Origin: CAYNHT01 sp964397485
Lineage (GTDB): Bacteria; Bacillota_I; Bacilli_A; RF39; UBA660
Assembly: GCA_964397485.1 (NCBI GenBank)
Contig: CAYNHT010000002.1
Span: 124,001 to 188,000, forward strand
Direction of reading: 5' to 3'
Length of the DNA: 64,000 nt
The translations under genes and the position numbers were made by a program. Of this stretch, positions 25,960 to 33,915 are shown piece by piece; the stretch's first letter is position 1, and every line of letters starts with the position of its first letter. The notes under the pieces are model-generated. The model was not told the origin of the DNA, ran no database searches, and worked only from the letters and a program-made list of their open reading frames with translations.

Positions 25960-26805
25960 ATGAATACAGACATTGTTAAAGAAGTAGGAATTAATTTCGA
26001 CAAAATTGTGGATAAAATTTTTAATAAAGAAATAATTGCTCCTATTATCATTATTATTGCTGCGTTAATTTTTTATAAAGTAATCAGTAAGGTTATCAAA
26101 AAAAGTTTGGAAATTAAGGTTTATAAAATAGATGAACGCAAGCAAAAGACATTAATAAGTTTAATTAATAATATTGTTAAATATTGTATAATCATTGTCG
26201 CTGCTTTACTTATTCTAGAAGTGTATCAAGTTGATACAAAAGCAATTTTAGCTTCTTTAGGGATTGTGGGATTAGTTGTTGGGTTAGCACTACAAGATAT
26301 TTTAAAGGATTTTGTTTCGGGTTTGTTTATTATTTTTGAAGGCCAATATGCAGTTGGCGATACGGTTACAATAGGCTCTTTTAGAGGTGAAATTGTTGGT
26401 TTGGGACTCAAAACTACTAAAGTAAAAGCGTTTACAGGAGAGGTCAAGATAATTTCAAATCGAAATATTACTGAAGTTATAAATCATAGTTTAGAGCACT
26501 CGTTAGCTTTAATAGATGTCTCTGTATCATATCAATCAGATTTAAAGAAAGTTGATTCTGTATTAAATGAATTGTGTTTAAAATTAAGTGAGGAGTTAGA
26601 TGAGATTGATGGACCGGTTGAAAGTTTAGGAATTAACAAATTGGGTGAATCTGGAATTGAATTTAGGTTAACTGTTAAAACAACTCCTTTAAAACATTTT
26701 GAGATACAACGTAAGATTATGAGAGAGATAAAAGATGCTTTTGATAAAAATAAAATAGAAATACCTTTTCCGCAGGTGGTGGTGCATAATGCAAAAAGAT
26801 TATAA
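25960..26805 (+). CDS. MscS-family small-conductance mechanosensitive channel
   Basis: A 281-residue membrane protein. Three hydrophobic spans occupy residues 25-115; the third (ILASLGIVGLVVGLALQDILKDFVSGLFIIFEGQYAVGD) is the Gly/Ala-rich pore helix typical of MscS, followed by the beta domain (VTIGSFRGEIVGLGLKTTKV) and a C-terminal alpha/beta domain. Such channels open under membrane tension to release solutes. AAAGGAGTAGG precedes ATG 25960. It overlaps the next gene by 17 bases. Confidence 0.92.
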   Translation: MNTDIVKEVGINFDKIVDKIFNKEIIAPIIIIIAALIFYKVISKVIKKSLEIKVYKIDERKQKTLISLINNIVKYCIIIVAALLILEVYQVDTKAILASLGIVGLVVGLALQDILKDFVSGLFIIFEGQYAVGDTVTIGSFRGEIVGLGLKTTKVKAFTGEVKIISNRNITEVINHSLEHSLALIDVSVSYQSDLKKVDSVLNELCLKLSEELDEIDGPVESLGINKLGESGIEFRLTVKTTPLKHFEIQRKIMREIKDAFDKNKIEIPFPQVVVHNAKRL

Positions 26806-26974
26806 GTTAGGTAGTATTGTTGAAATGAAAAAACCACATCCTTGCGGTACAAATGAATGGGAAGTAACTCGTATTGGGGCTGATATAAAAATCAAGTGTT
26901 GTAAGTGTGAAAGAAGTATTATGATGCCTAGAATTGATTTTAATAAAAAATTAAAAAAAATAATAAATTATTAG
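26789..26974 (+). CDS. DUF951-family zinc-ribbon-like small protein
   Basis: A 61-residue protein of the DUF951 family: LGSIVEMKKPHPCGTNEWEV, RIGADIKIKCCKCERSIMMPR. The cysteines (PCG, KCCKC) suggest a metal-binding ribbon. It is commonly found between parB/mscS and ychF in Bacilli, the same place as here, and overlaps mscS by 17 bases. Function is unknown; its place in the partition-ychF-rpsF cluster is conserved. Confidence 0.9.
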   Translation: MQKDYKLGSIVEMKKPHPCGTNEWEVTRIGADIKIKCCKCERSIMMPRIDFNKKLKKIINY

Positions 26975-26982
26975 GAGGAAAT

Positions 26983-28509
26983 ATGTCGAGAAAAAACAAA
27001 GATAAGAAAAAAATATTATTTGGTCCTATATTAACTATGTTGATATTGACGTTTATTATAATGTTAGTTAGTGCTATATTGTCTTTGATTGGTTTTGAAG
27101 GACAAAAAACCGCTATAGTAAATGGAACTTTAGAAACATCTTTAATAACTATTAAAAATATATTTACAATTGACGGATTAAAGTTTGTTATTGGCAATGC
27201 TGCTACAAATTTTAAAGTTTTTGAACCTCTTGTAATATTGATTATATCTTTAATTGGTGTCGGTATAGCTGATGCTAGTGGACTTATTAAGGCAATTGCT
27301 TCTCCTTTTAGAAAATTCAAAATTAAATATATAATTTTAGTTACTATCTTTATAGGTATAATATCAACTTTTTTAGGTGAGTACAGTTATATAATACTAT
27401 TGCCTCTTGTTGCTGCGATATATAAATACTTAGATCGCAATCCGATTTTAGGAATATTAACAATTTTTATAGGTATAACTTTAGGTTATGGGACTGGAAT
27501 AATATATAATTATGATGATTATCTGCTTGGTGGATTGACTGAATTAGCTGCGAAAATAGATGTAGATAAAAATTATAAATTCGTACTAACATCAAACATA
27601 TATATTATGATTGTTAGCTCTATATTGCTAAGTTTTGTTGGCGCATCTCTAATAGAAAAAGTGTTAATTCCGAAGATTAGTAAATATAAAAATAATGATG
27701 AGGATGAAAATGTCATTTCTAAGAAGGCTTTATATTTTAGTAATTTTACTTTAATAGCATTGTTAATAGGTTTTATGTATATGATTGTCCCTGGTTTTTA
27801 CGGTTCGGGAGTGCTTATTGATAAAGAACAGGGAAGTTATATAGCAAAATTATTCAGTGACACGTCTCCTCTTAAAGATGGGCTTCCATACGTTGTTATG
27901 TTAATTTTGATGGTATGTAGTTTAGTTTATGGGAAGATTTCAGGTAACCTCAAAAATAGTAATGAATATAGTTTAGGTTTGTCTAAAAGTTTTGAAGGTT
28001 TGGGATATGTGTTTGTGTTGATGTTTTTCTTGGCACAAATGATTGGAATATTAAATTGGACTAATTTAGGGGAGGTTATAGCGACCCGATTAATTGACTT
28101 TATGAGTACATTACAATTTTCAGGTATACCTTTAATAATTACACTATTTATAGTTGTCGTATTTATAAGTATTTTAATACCTGCAACATTAACAAAATGG
28201 ATATTGATGTCACCAATAATTGTACCTTTGTTTATGAGATCAAACATTACTCCTGATTTTACGCAATTTATCTTTAAAGTAGCAGACGGTATAGGTAAAA
28301 GTTTTACACCGTTATTTGTATATTTTATTATTATGTTGGGATTTATGCAAAAGTATAATAATGATGATGACTATAAGATAACAATTTTTGGGACAATGAG
28401 ATTGATTTTACCAATAATATTGATGATATTTGGATTATGGATATTAATAGTGTTAGGTTGGTATATAATAGGATTACCTACAGGTACAGGTACGTTTCCA
28501 ACACTATAG
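26983..28509 (+). CDS. AbgT-like transporter
   Basis: A 508-residue membrane protein with about twelve hydrophobic spans. The GVGIADASGLI segment and the C-terminal part (ATLTKWILMSPIIVPLFM then FKVADGIGKSFTPLFVYF) match the AbgT family of p-aminobenzoyl-glutamate and antimetabolite transporters. A basic N-terminus (SRKNKDKKK) faces the cytoplasm. TAGGAGGAA precedes ATG 26983. The substrate cannot be read from sequence; dicarboxylate or peptide transport by a related family is the alternative. Confidence 0.78.
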   Translation: MSRKNKDKKKILFGPILTMLILTFIIMLVSAILSLIGFEGQKTAIVNGTLETSLITIKNIFTIDGLKFVIGNAATNFKVFEPLVILIISLIGVGIADASGLIKAIASPFRKFKIKYIILVTIFIGIISTFLGEYSYIILLPLVAAIYKYLDRNPILGILTIFIGITLGYGTGIIYNYDDYLLGGLTELAAKIDVDKNYKFVLTSNIYIMIVSSILLSFVGASLIEKVLIPKISKYKNNDEDENVISKKALYFSNFTLIALLIGFMYMIVPGFYGSGVLIDKEQGSYIAKLFSDTSPLKDGLPYVVMLILMVCSLVYGKISGNLKNSNEYSLGLSKSFEGLGYVFVLMFFLAQMIGILNWTNLGEVIATRLIDFMSTLQFSGIPLIITLFIVVVFISILIPATLTKWILMSPIIVPLFMRSNITPDFTQFIFKVADGIGKSFTPLFVYFIIMLGFMQKYNNDDDYKITIFGTMRLILPIILMIFGLWILIVLGWYIIGLPTGTGTFPTL

Positions 28510-28511
28510 TA

Positions 28512-28542
28512 AAAGATCACAATTATAATTGTGATTTTTTTT
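28512..28542 (+). terminator. intrinsic terminator of the AbgT-like gene
   Basis: ATCACAATTATAATTGTGAT (28516-28535) is a perfect palindrome followed by T residues. Confidence 0.8.
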
Positions 28543-28662
28543 ATGATATATCCAAAAAAGTGATATAAAATTTTAATTATGTATTTTAAAAAAATCGTGC
28601 TATAATATTAACTGATCAATACATTGATTGCAAATATTTAATAATAGTAAAGAGGGATAAAT

Positions 28663-29763
28663 ATGAGTTTAACGGCAGGAATTGTTGGGTTACCAAATGT
28701 TGGTAAATCAACTTTATTTAATGCAATTACAAAAAAAAATATTCTGGCAGCAAACTATCCGTTTGCTACCATAGATCCAAACGTTGGAGTGGTTACTGTA
28801 CCAGATACACGTATGGCTTTTTTAGAAAATTTATATGTGCCAGAAAGGCTAATACCTACTACGTTTGAATTTACGGATATAGCAGGACTTGTAAAAGGGG
28901 CTTCTGTTGGTGAAGGGTTAGGTAATAAGTTTTTATCACATATTCGTGAAGTTGATGCTATATGTGAAGTTGTGCGTTGTTTTGAAGATGGAAATATAAC
29001 CCATGTTGAAGGTGATGTAGACCCCATTAGAGATATTGAAATCATTAATGTCGAACTAATGTTAGCTGATCTTGAGGTAATTGATAACCGATTAAATAGA
29101 ATTGGTAAGAAAGCAGTTATGTCTAAAGATAAGGAAACGATTAAAGAGTTGGAGTTAATGAATAAAATTAAAGAAAATTTAGAAAAAAATATACCTGCTA
29201 GAAAAGTCGAGTTTGATGAAGAGGAATTAAAGATAATCAAGCCATTTAATCTTTTAACTATAAAGCCAATTATATATGTTGCTAATATAAGTGAAGATGA
29301 GTTAGGTCAAGACGAAAATAACTATGTCAAGATAGTTAAAGATTACGCAAGTAAAGAAAATTCTGAGGTTATTGTTTTGTGTGCAAAAATAGAATCAGAA
29401 TTAAGCGAATTAAATGATAATGATAAAGCATTGTTCTTGAATGACTTAGGAATAACAGAAAGTGGTTTAGATAAACTTATTAATGCAACGTATTCATTAT
29501 TAGGTCTTGCTACATATTTTACAGTAGGAGCAGATGAAGTAAAAGCTTGGACTTTTAAAAAAGGAATGAAGGCTCCGGCGTGTGCTGGTATTATTCATAC
29601 TGATTTTGAAAAAGGATTTATTAGAGCAGAGGTTATGAGTTACGATGCTCTTAAGGAGTATGGTGATGAGAAATCTGTTAAAGAAGCTGGTAAAACTAGA
29701 TTAGAAGGTAAAGAATATATTATGCAAGATGGAGATATTTGTCATTTTAGATTTAATGTGTAG
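28663..29763 (+). CDS. ychF: ribosome-binding Obg-like ATPase YchF
   Basis: TRAFAC GTPase relative that prefers ATP. The P-loop GLPNVGKST is at residues 9-17, the switch DIAGLVKGAS follows, and a C-terminal TGS domain (TYFTVGADEVKAWTF) is present. Full-length at 366 residues. Extended -10 TGCTATAAT at 28598-28606 and GAGGG before ATG 28663. In Bacillus it also lies next to rpsF-ssb-rpsR. Confidence 0.95.
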   Translation: MSLTAGIVGLPNVGKSTLFNAITKKNILAANYPFATIDPNVGVVTVPDTRMAFLENLYVPERLIPTTFEFTDIAGLVKGASVGEGLGNKFLSHIREVDAICEVVRCFEDGNITHVEGDVDPIRDIEIINVELMLADLEVIDNRLNRIGKKAVMSKDKETIKELELMNKIKENLEKNIPARKVEFDEEELKIIKPFNLLTIKPIIYVANISEDELGQDENNYVKIVKDYASKENSEVIVLCAKIESELSELNDNDKALFLNDLGITESGLDKLINATYSLLGLATYFTVGADEVKAWTFKKGMKAPACAGIIHTDFEKGFIRAEVMSYDALKEYGDEKSVKEAGKTRLEGKEYIMQDGDICHFRFNV

Positions 29764-29775
29764 GGAAGTGTAATA

Positions 29776-30546
29776 ATGCGAGAGTTTTTCATAGACGATG
29801 TAGCGGGTATTCCTTTTAATTTATTTGGATGGGTACATTTTTTATGTATTGCTGTTACTTTAGTCGGATTATTTTATATATATATAAATAGAGATAAAAT
29901 TGTCAAAATGAATTATAATGTAAAAAAGAAAATAAAATTACTTATTGTAATAATTATGTTTTTAAATATGAAATTATATTACATTCCTTTATTGCTCTAT
30001 GGTAGATATGATTGGACTAACCACTTACCATTACATTTTTGTTTTATATCTGGTTATTTATTTATGTTTGCACTACTAACAGATAATCGAAGACTATATA
30101 AATTAACATACTTTTTTTCTTTTATGGGTCCTATACCTGCTATCTTATTGCCAGATTCGAGTTTAGCTAGCAGTTTTGACTCTTTCTTATTCTATCAATA
30201 TTTTATAAGTCATCATTTCTTTTTAGTGGCAAACAGTTTTATTTTCTATGCATATAATCATCATTTTAGTTTAAATGATGTAAAAAGAGCATTTTTTGTT
30301 TCTAATGTCATATTTGTTACAATGGCTTTATTTAACTTCGTGTTTAAAACAAATTATATAATGTCAAATAGTCTACCACCCCATGTTATAGAATTATTTC
30401 CTTTTCTAAGAAATGTTCAACATCCTTTTATAATTTTGGAGATAACTGGAATGTTAATATTAGTCATTGCATATATTCCAATATATTTTAGAAATAAAGA
30501 AAAAACATTAAATAGTGGTTTACAACCTGTTGAAAGTTTGTTATAA
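29776..30546 (+). CDS. YwaF-like TIGR02206 family membrane protein
   Basis: A 256-residue protein with about seven hydrophobic spans. The HLPLHFCFISGYLF segment and the preceding YDWTN are typical of the YwaF/TIGR02206 family (distant to eukaryotic TMEM164). Function is not established in bacteria. It starts 12 bases after ychF and probably shares its transcript; its last codons contain the promoter of the rpsF operon. Confidence 0.8.
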   Translation: MREFFIDDVAGIPFNLFGWVHFLCIAVTLVGLFYIYINRDKIVKMNYNVKKKIKLLIVIIMFLNMKLYYIPLLLYGRYDWTNHLPLHFCFISGYLFMFALLTDNRRLYKLTYFFSFMGPIPAILLPDSSLASSFDSFLFYQYFISHHFFLVANSFIFYAYNHHFSLNDVKRAFFVSNVIFVTMALFNFVFKTNYIMSNSLPPHVIELFPFLRNVQHPFIILEITGMLILVIAYIPIYFRNKEKTLNSGLQPVESLL

Positions 30547-30547
30547 T
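30519..30547 (+). promoter_or_regulatory. promoter of rpsF-ssb-rpsR
   Basis: TTTACA (30519-30524), 17-base spacer, TATAAT (30542-30547) with TG extension. The -10 overlaps the stop codon of the upstream membrane protein gene. Confidence 0.78.
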
Positions 30548-30549
30548 CT

Positions 30550-30613
30550 AAAGCGAGTATTAATTTACTCCTTGCTTCTTAGAGAAGCCAAAAGACCATA
30601 AGGAGGTGGAATA
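30550..30613 (+). promoter_or_regulatory. rpsF leader, candidate S6:S18 autoregulatory RNA
   Basis: CTCCTT (30068+500, i.e. 30568-30573) can pair with AAGGAG (30600-30605), masking the ribosome-binding site, with hairpin GCTTCT/AGAAGC (30574-30588) inside and ACC near 30595-30597 before it. Alternatively TACTC (30566-30570) pairs with GAGTA (30555-30559), freeing the site. The layout fits the known S6:S18 leader of rpsF operons; the usual CCG reads CCA here. Confidence 0.55.
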
Positions 30614-30904
30614 ATGAAAAACTATGAAATCATGTTTATTGTTAGACCAACATTAGGAGAAGAAGAAATTAAAGAGGTTGCAAAAAACTTCGAAGGAATT
30701 TTAACTTCTAATGGGGCTAATATAACTAGTTCTAGAGAAATGGGTCAAAGAGAATTAGCTTATGAAATCAAAAAATTCAAAAGCGGATATTACTTTTTAT
30801 TAGTAGTTGAAGCATCTGATGATAAAGCTATTAAAGAATTTGATCGTTTAGCTTTAATTAGTGGTGATGTAATTCGCCATTTGATTACTAAATTAGAAAA
30901 GTAA
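30614..30904 (+). CDS. rpsF: 30S ribosomal protein S6
   Basis: Binds 16S rRNA as a heterodimer with S18 on the 30S platform. The 96 residues start MKNYEIMFIVRPTLGEEE and keep the REMGQRELAYEIKKFKSGYY core. AAGGAGGTGG precedes ATG 30614. First gene of the rpsF-ssb-rpsR operon, likely autoregulated through its leader. Confidence 0.97.
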   Translation: MKNYEIMFIVRPTLGEEEIKEVAKNFEGILTSNGANITSSREMGQRELAYEIKKFKSGYYFLLVVEASDDKAIKEFDRLALISGDVIRHLITKLEK

Positions 30905-30919
30905 GAAAAGAGGTTTGTT

Positions 30920-31423
30920 ATGAATCGAGTTGAATTGGTTGGAAGATTGACGGCTAAACCTGAACTACGATATACTAATTCTCAATTACCTTTTGCTAGG
31001 TTTTCTGTTGCGGTAAATAGAACTTTTAGTAATTCACAAGGACAAAGAGAAGCGGATTTTATCAATATCGTTGTTTGGAGAAAACAAGCTGAAAATGTAT
31101 GTAACTACTTAGATAAAGGAAGTTTGGTATCTATTGAAGGAAGAATTCAAACTGGTAGTTACGATGATAAAGACGGAAATAAAAGATATACTATGGAAGT
31201 GGTTGCAGATTCTGTGCAATTTTTAGAATCTAAATCACAAAGCCAATCTAGATCGCAAAGTGGCGGATACAATAACAATAATAATTATAATAATAATTTT
31301 GATAATAATGTAAGTCCTTATGACTATCAAAATAACAATTATTCAAACGATGTTAATGTTACTGATGATCCATTTGCCGATTTTGGTGATAGCGTATCGC
31401 TTGATGATGCTGACTTAGACTAA
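30920..31423 (+). CDS. ssb: single-stranded DNA-binding protein
   Basis: OB-fold SSB of 167 residues (NRVELVGRLTAKPELRYT, ADFINIVVWRKQAENV, SIEGRIQTGSY). After residue 107 follows a Ser/Gln then Asn-rich disordered linker and an acidic end. The DDPFADF segment lies 12 residues before the C-terminus, which ends DDADLD; the usual terminal DDDLPF tip that binds repair and replication partners is not at the end. Flanked by rpsF and rpsR as in most Bacillota. Confidence 0.95.
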   Translation: MNRVELVGRLTAKPELRYTNSQLPFARFSVAVNRTFSNSQGQREADFINIVVWRKQAENVCNYLDKGSLVSIEGRIQTGSYDDKDGNKRYTMEVVADSVQFLESKSQSQSRSQSGGYNNNNNYNNNFDNNVSPYDYQNNNYSNDVNVTDDPFADFGDSVSLDDADLD

Positions 31424-31440
31424 AAAAGGAGGAATGTAAA

Positions 31441-31659
31441 ATGGCAGAATTCTATAAAAAGAAAAAGAAAATATGTCAAATGTGCGCTGGAAAAAGCGTT
31501 GATTATAAAGATGTTGATATTGTAAGAAAATATATTAGCGGAGATAAAGGTAAAATTTTACCTAGAAGAATTACTGGTGCTTGCTCAAAACATCAAAGAC
31601 ATATAGCTAGTGAAATTAAAAAAGCTCGTTTCATGGCGTTAATACCTTTTGTTAAGTAA
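31441..31659 (+). CDS. rpsR: 30S ribosomal protein S18
   Basis: Partner of S6 on the 30S platform, 72 residues, with the KKKKICQMCAGKSVDYKDVD start, LRRY-like PRRITGACSKHQR core. The CxxC (CQMC) suggests the zinc-binding form. AAAGGAGGAA precedes ATG 31441. Last gene of its operon. Confidence 0.96.
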   Translation: MAEFYKKKKKICQMCAGKSVDYKDVDIVRKYISGDKGKILPRRITGACSKHQRHIASEIKKARFMALIPFVK

Positions 31660-31661
31660 TT

Positions 31662-31684
31662 AAGATACGTATGTATCTTTTTTT
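31662..31684 (+). terminator. intrinsic terminator of rpsF-ssb-rpsR
   Basis: AAGATAC (31662-31668), loop GTAT, GTATCTT (31673-31679), then T residues to about 31684. Confidence 0.8.
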
Positions 31685-31729
31685 GTATAAAATTGGAAGT
31701 AAAAAAATAAAAAAAATACTAAAAAACGC

Positions 31730-31758
31730 TTGCATTTCATATAATAATTGTGTATAAT
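31730..31758 (+). promoter_or_regulatory. promoter of the S10-spc-alpha superoperon
   Basis: TTGCAT (31730-31735), 17-base spacer, TATAAT (31753-31758). No other strong promoter is seen until after rplQ, so it may drive about 14 kb. Confidence 0.8.
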
Positions 31759-31764
31759 TTTGAA

Positions 31765-31892
31765 TGTGTGGCATGCATAGATGTGTAAGGTTGCTGATAC
31801 GCCAGGTTAAGTTGTAAATAATTTAAAAGTGGTGTTTAAGGTTTTTACACGGAGCAAGTCTATACTGGATATAGGCGAAGGGAGGATTAAAA
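31765..31892 (+). promoter_or_regulatory. S10 operon leader of about 125 nt
   Basis: G+C-richer than its surroundings, with ATACGCCAGG near 31797 and ACACGGAGCAAG near 31848, and GGCGAAGGGAGG before rpsJ. Such long leaders of S10 operons often carry ribosomal-protein control (L4 in Enterobacteria); I cannot assign a known motif here. No credible ORF lies in it. Confidence 0.4.
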
Positions 31893-32201
31893 ATGGCTAA
31901 GACGAAAGTTCGTATCAAATTAAAAGCATTTGAACATAAAAGTTTAGATAATGCTTGTGCGAAAATTGTTGAGACAGTAAAAAGAACAGGTGGAGAAGTA
32001 AGTGGACCTATTCCGCTACCAACCGAGATTGAAAAGATCACTATTCTAAGAGCTGTTCACAAATACAAAGATTCACGTGAGCAATTTGAAAAAAGAACAC
32101 ACAAAAGATTAATTGATATTAGCAATCCTAGCAAGGAAACAATTGAAGCGTTAACTCGTTTAGATATTCCAAGCGGTGTTGATATTCAAATAAAATTATA
32201 A
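31893..32201 (+). CDS. rpsJ: 30S ribosomal protein S10
   Basis: 102 residues, starting MAKTKVRIKLKAFEHKSLD with IPLPTEIEKITILRAVHKYKD and the SREQFEKRTHKRLIDI motif. S10 is a 30S head protein and, as NusE, a transcription antitermination partner. First gene of the S10 block; GAAGGGAGG precedes ATG 31893. Confidence 0.97.
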   Translation: MAKTKVRIKLKAFEHKSLDNACAKIVETVKRTGGEVSGPIPLPTEIEKITILRAVHKYKDSREQFEKRTHKRLIDISNPSKETIEALTRLDIPSGVDIQIKL

Positions 32202-32222
32202 TTTAATTAGGAGGATGGATTT

Positions 32223-32978
32223 ATGAAAGGAATCTTAGGTCGTAAAATTGGAATGACACAAGTTTTTACAAAATCTGGTAAATTAATTCCTGTAACTGTT
32301 ATTGAAGTTGAACCAAATGTTGTAACGCAAGTTAAAACTATGGAAAACGATGGTTATGAGGCAATTCAATTAGGTTTTGATACAAAACGTGAAAAATTAG
32401 CGACAAAAGCTTCGATTGGTCATACCAATAAAGCAAACACTACACCTAAGCGCTTCTTTAAGGAGATTAGAGGTGTAGAAGTTAACAATTATTCTTTAGG
32501 TCAAGAAGTTAAGGCAGATATATTTACAGTAGGAGAAGTTGTTGACGTTACAGGAACTAGTAAAGGTAAAGGGTTCCAAGGTGTTATTAAACGCCACAAT
32601 CAAAGTCGTGGTCCAATGGGACATGGTTCACATTATCATAGAGGACCAGGTTCAATGGGTACTATGAGACCAATGCGTGTTTTTAAAGGTAAAAATTTAC
32701 CAGGTCATATGGGAGTAGAAACTGTTACTATTCAAAATCTTGAAATAGTATTAGTAGATGTAGAAAGTAATGTAATTTTAGTTAAAGGTAATGTTCCAGG
32801 ACCTAAAAAATCATTGGTTATCATTAAAACAGCTGTTAAAAATCCTGGAAAAGTAAATGAAGCAGAAGAGTTAAACTCATATGCTACAACTGAACCAGAA
32901 GTAGCAACAGTTGAAGTACCTGTTGAAGTATCTAACGCTGAAGTAGAAGAAACTGCTACAGTAGAAGAAAGCAAGTAG
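32223..32978 (+). CDS. rplC: 50S ribosomal protein L3 with acidic C-terminal extension
   Basis: L3 nucleates 50S assembly and reaches the peptidyl-transferase centre. Core motifs KGILGRKIGMTQVF, GTSKGKGFQGVIKRHNQ and GSMGTMRPMRVFKGK are intact. The protein has 251 residues against the usual 205-215; the extra part, from about residue 212, is a Glu/Val/Thr-rich acidic tail (EPEVATVEVPVEVSNAEVEE). Same reading frame, no sign of frameshift. The tail is likely surface-exposed and disordered. Confidence 0.96.
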   Translation: MKGILGRKIGMTQVFTKSGKLIPVTVIEVEPNVVTQVKTMENDGYEAIQLGFDTKREKLATKASIGHTNKANTTPKRFFKEIRGVEVNNYSLGQEVKADIFTVGEVVDVTGTSKGKGFQGVIKRHNQSRGPMGHGSHYHRGPGSMGTMRPMRVFKGKNLPGHMGVETVTIQNLEIVLVDVESNVILVKGNVPGPKKSLVIIKTAVKNPGKVNEAEELNSYATTEPEVATVEVPVEVSNAEVEETATVEESK

Positions 32979-32990
32979 GGAGGAATATAG

Positions 32991-33614
32991 ATGGAAAAAA
33001 TATCTGTATTAAACATCAATGGTGATAAGGTTAAGGATATTACTTTAAATGCTGCAGTTTGGGGAATTGAACCAAATGATGCGGTATTATATGATGCAAT
33101 TACATTAACTAGAAACGCTCAAAGACAAGGAACACACGCAACAAAAACACGTAGCGAGGTAAGCGGTGGTGGAAGAAAACCATGGCGTCAAAAAGGTACT
33201 GGTCGTGCTCGTCAAGGGAGTATTCGTTCTCCACAATGGTATCACGGTGGTATCGTGTTTGGTCCGCAACCAAGAAGTTACTCAAAGAAAATGAATAAAA
33301 AAGAAAGACGTTTAGCTTTAAAATCAGCTTTAGCATATAAAGCGCTTAATAATGAATTAATTATTATTGATGGTTTTAATATTGAAACGCCAAAAACAAA
33401 AGATATGATTAATATCTTAAATCAATTAAAAGTTAACGAAAAAGTACTTATAGTAGTTAAAGAATTAACTGATAACTTGATTTTAGCAACGCGTAATTTA
33501 GCTAACATTATTTTACTTGAAGCAAATGAAATTAACACTTTGGATGTTATTTCAGCTCATAAAATGATTATTACTGTAGACGCTGTAGCTTATATAGAGG
33601 AGGTGCTTGTCTAA
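32991..33614 (+). CDS. rplD: 50S ribosomal protein L4
   Basis: 207 residues. The tentacle loop region GGRKPWRQKGTGRARQG and RSPQWYHGGIVFGPQPRSY is conserved; this loop lines the exit tunnel. In Enterobacteria L4 also represses the S10 operon. GGAGGAAT precedes ATG 32991; its stop overlaps the start of rplW. Confidence 0.97.
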   Translation: MEKISVLNINGDKVKDITLNAAVWGIEPNDAVLYDAITLTRNAQRQGTHATKTRSEVSGGGRKPWRQKGTGRARQGSIRSPQWYHGGIVFGPQPRSYSKKMNKKERRLALKSALAYKALNNELIIIDGFNIETPKTKDMINILNQLKVNEKVLIVVKELTDNLILATRNLANIILLEANEINTLDVISAHKMIITVDAVAYIEEVLV

Positions 33615-33898
33615 TGATGAGTAATTATAGAGATATTATTAAAGCACCAATTATTACTGAGAAAAGTGCTGATTTAGCTCAAAACCACAATACAATTACG
33701 TTTAGTGTTGATGTTAAAGCTAATAAGACACAAATAAAACAAGCTGTTGAAAAAATATTTAATGTTGAAGTTGAAAATGTAAACACTATCAATGTAAAAC
33801 CAAAGAAAAAAAGAGTTGGTCGTTATGTTGGTAAGACTAATAGAGTTAAAAAAGCAATTGTTAAATTAAGAGAAGGAAGTTCAATTGAACTTAACTAA
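33614..33898 (+). CDS. rplW: 50S ribosomal protein L23
   Basis: 94 residues with IIKAPIITEKSADLA and NTINVKPKKKRVGRYVGKTNRVKKA. L23 sits at the tunnel exit and docks trigger factor and SRP. The start is ATG 33614 or the adjacent ATG 33617; GGAGGTG lies at 33599-33605. Overlaps rplD by one base. Confidence 0.96.
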   Translation: MMSNYRDIIKAPIITEKSADLAQNHNTITFSVDVKANKTQIKQAVEKIFNVEVENVNTINVKPKKKRVGRYVGKTNRVKKAIVKLREGSSIELN

Positions 33899-33915
33899 TC
33901 TAAAGGAGGATAAAT

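Noticed and set aside
31773..31817. 14-codon ORF in the S10 leader
   Set aside because: No ribosome-binding site and the ATG lies about 8 bases from the predicted transcript start.
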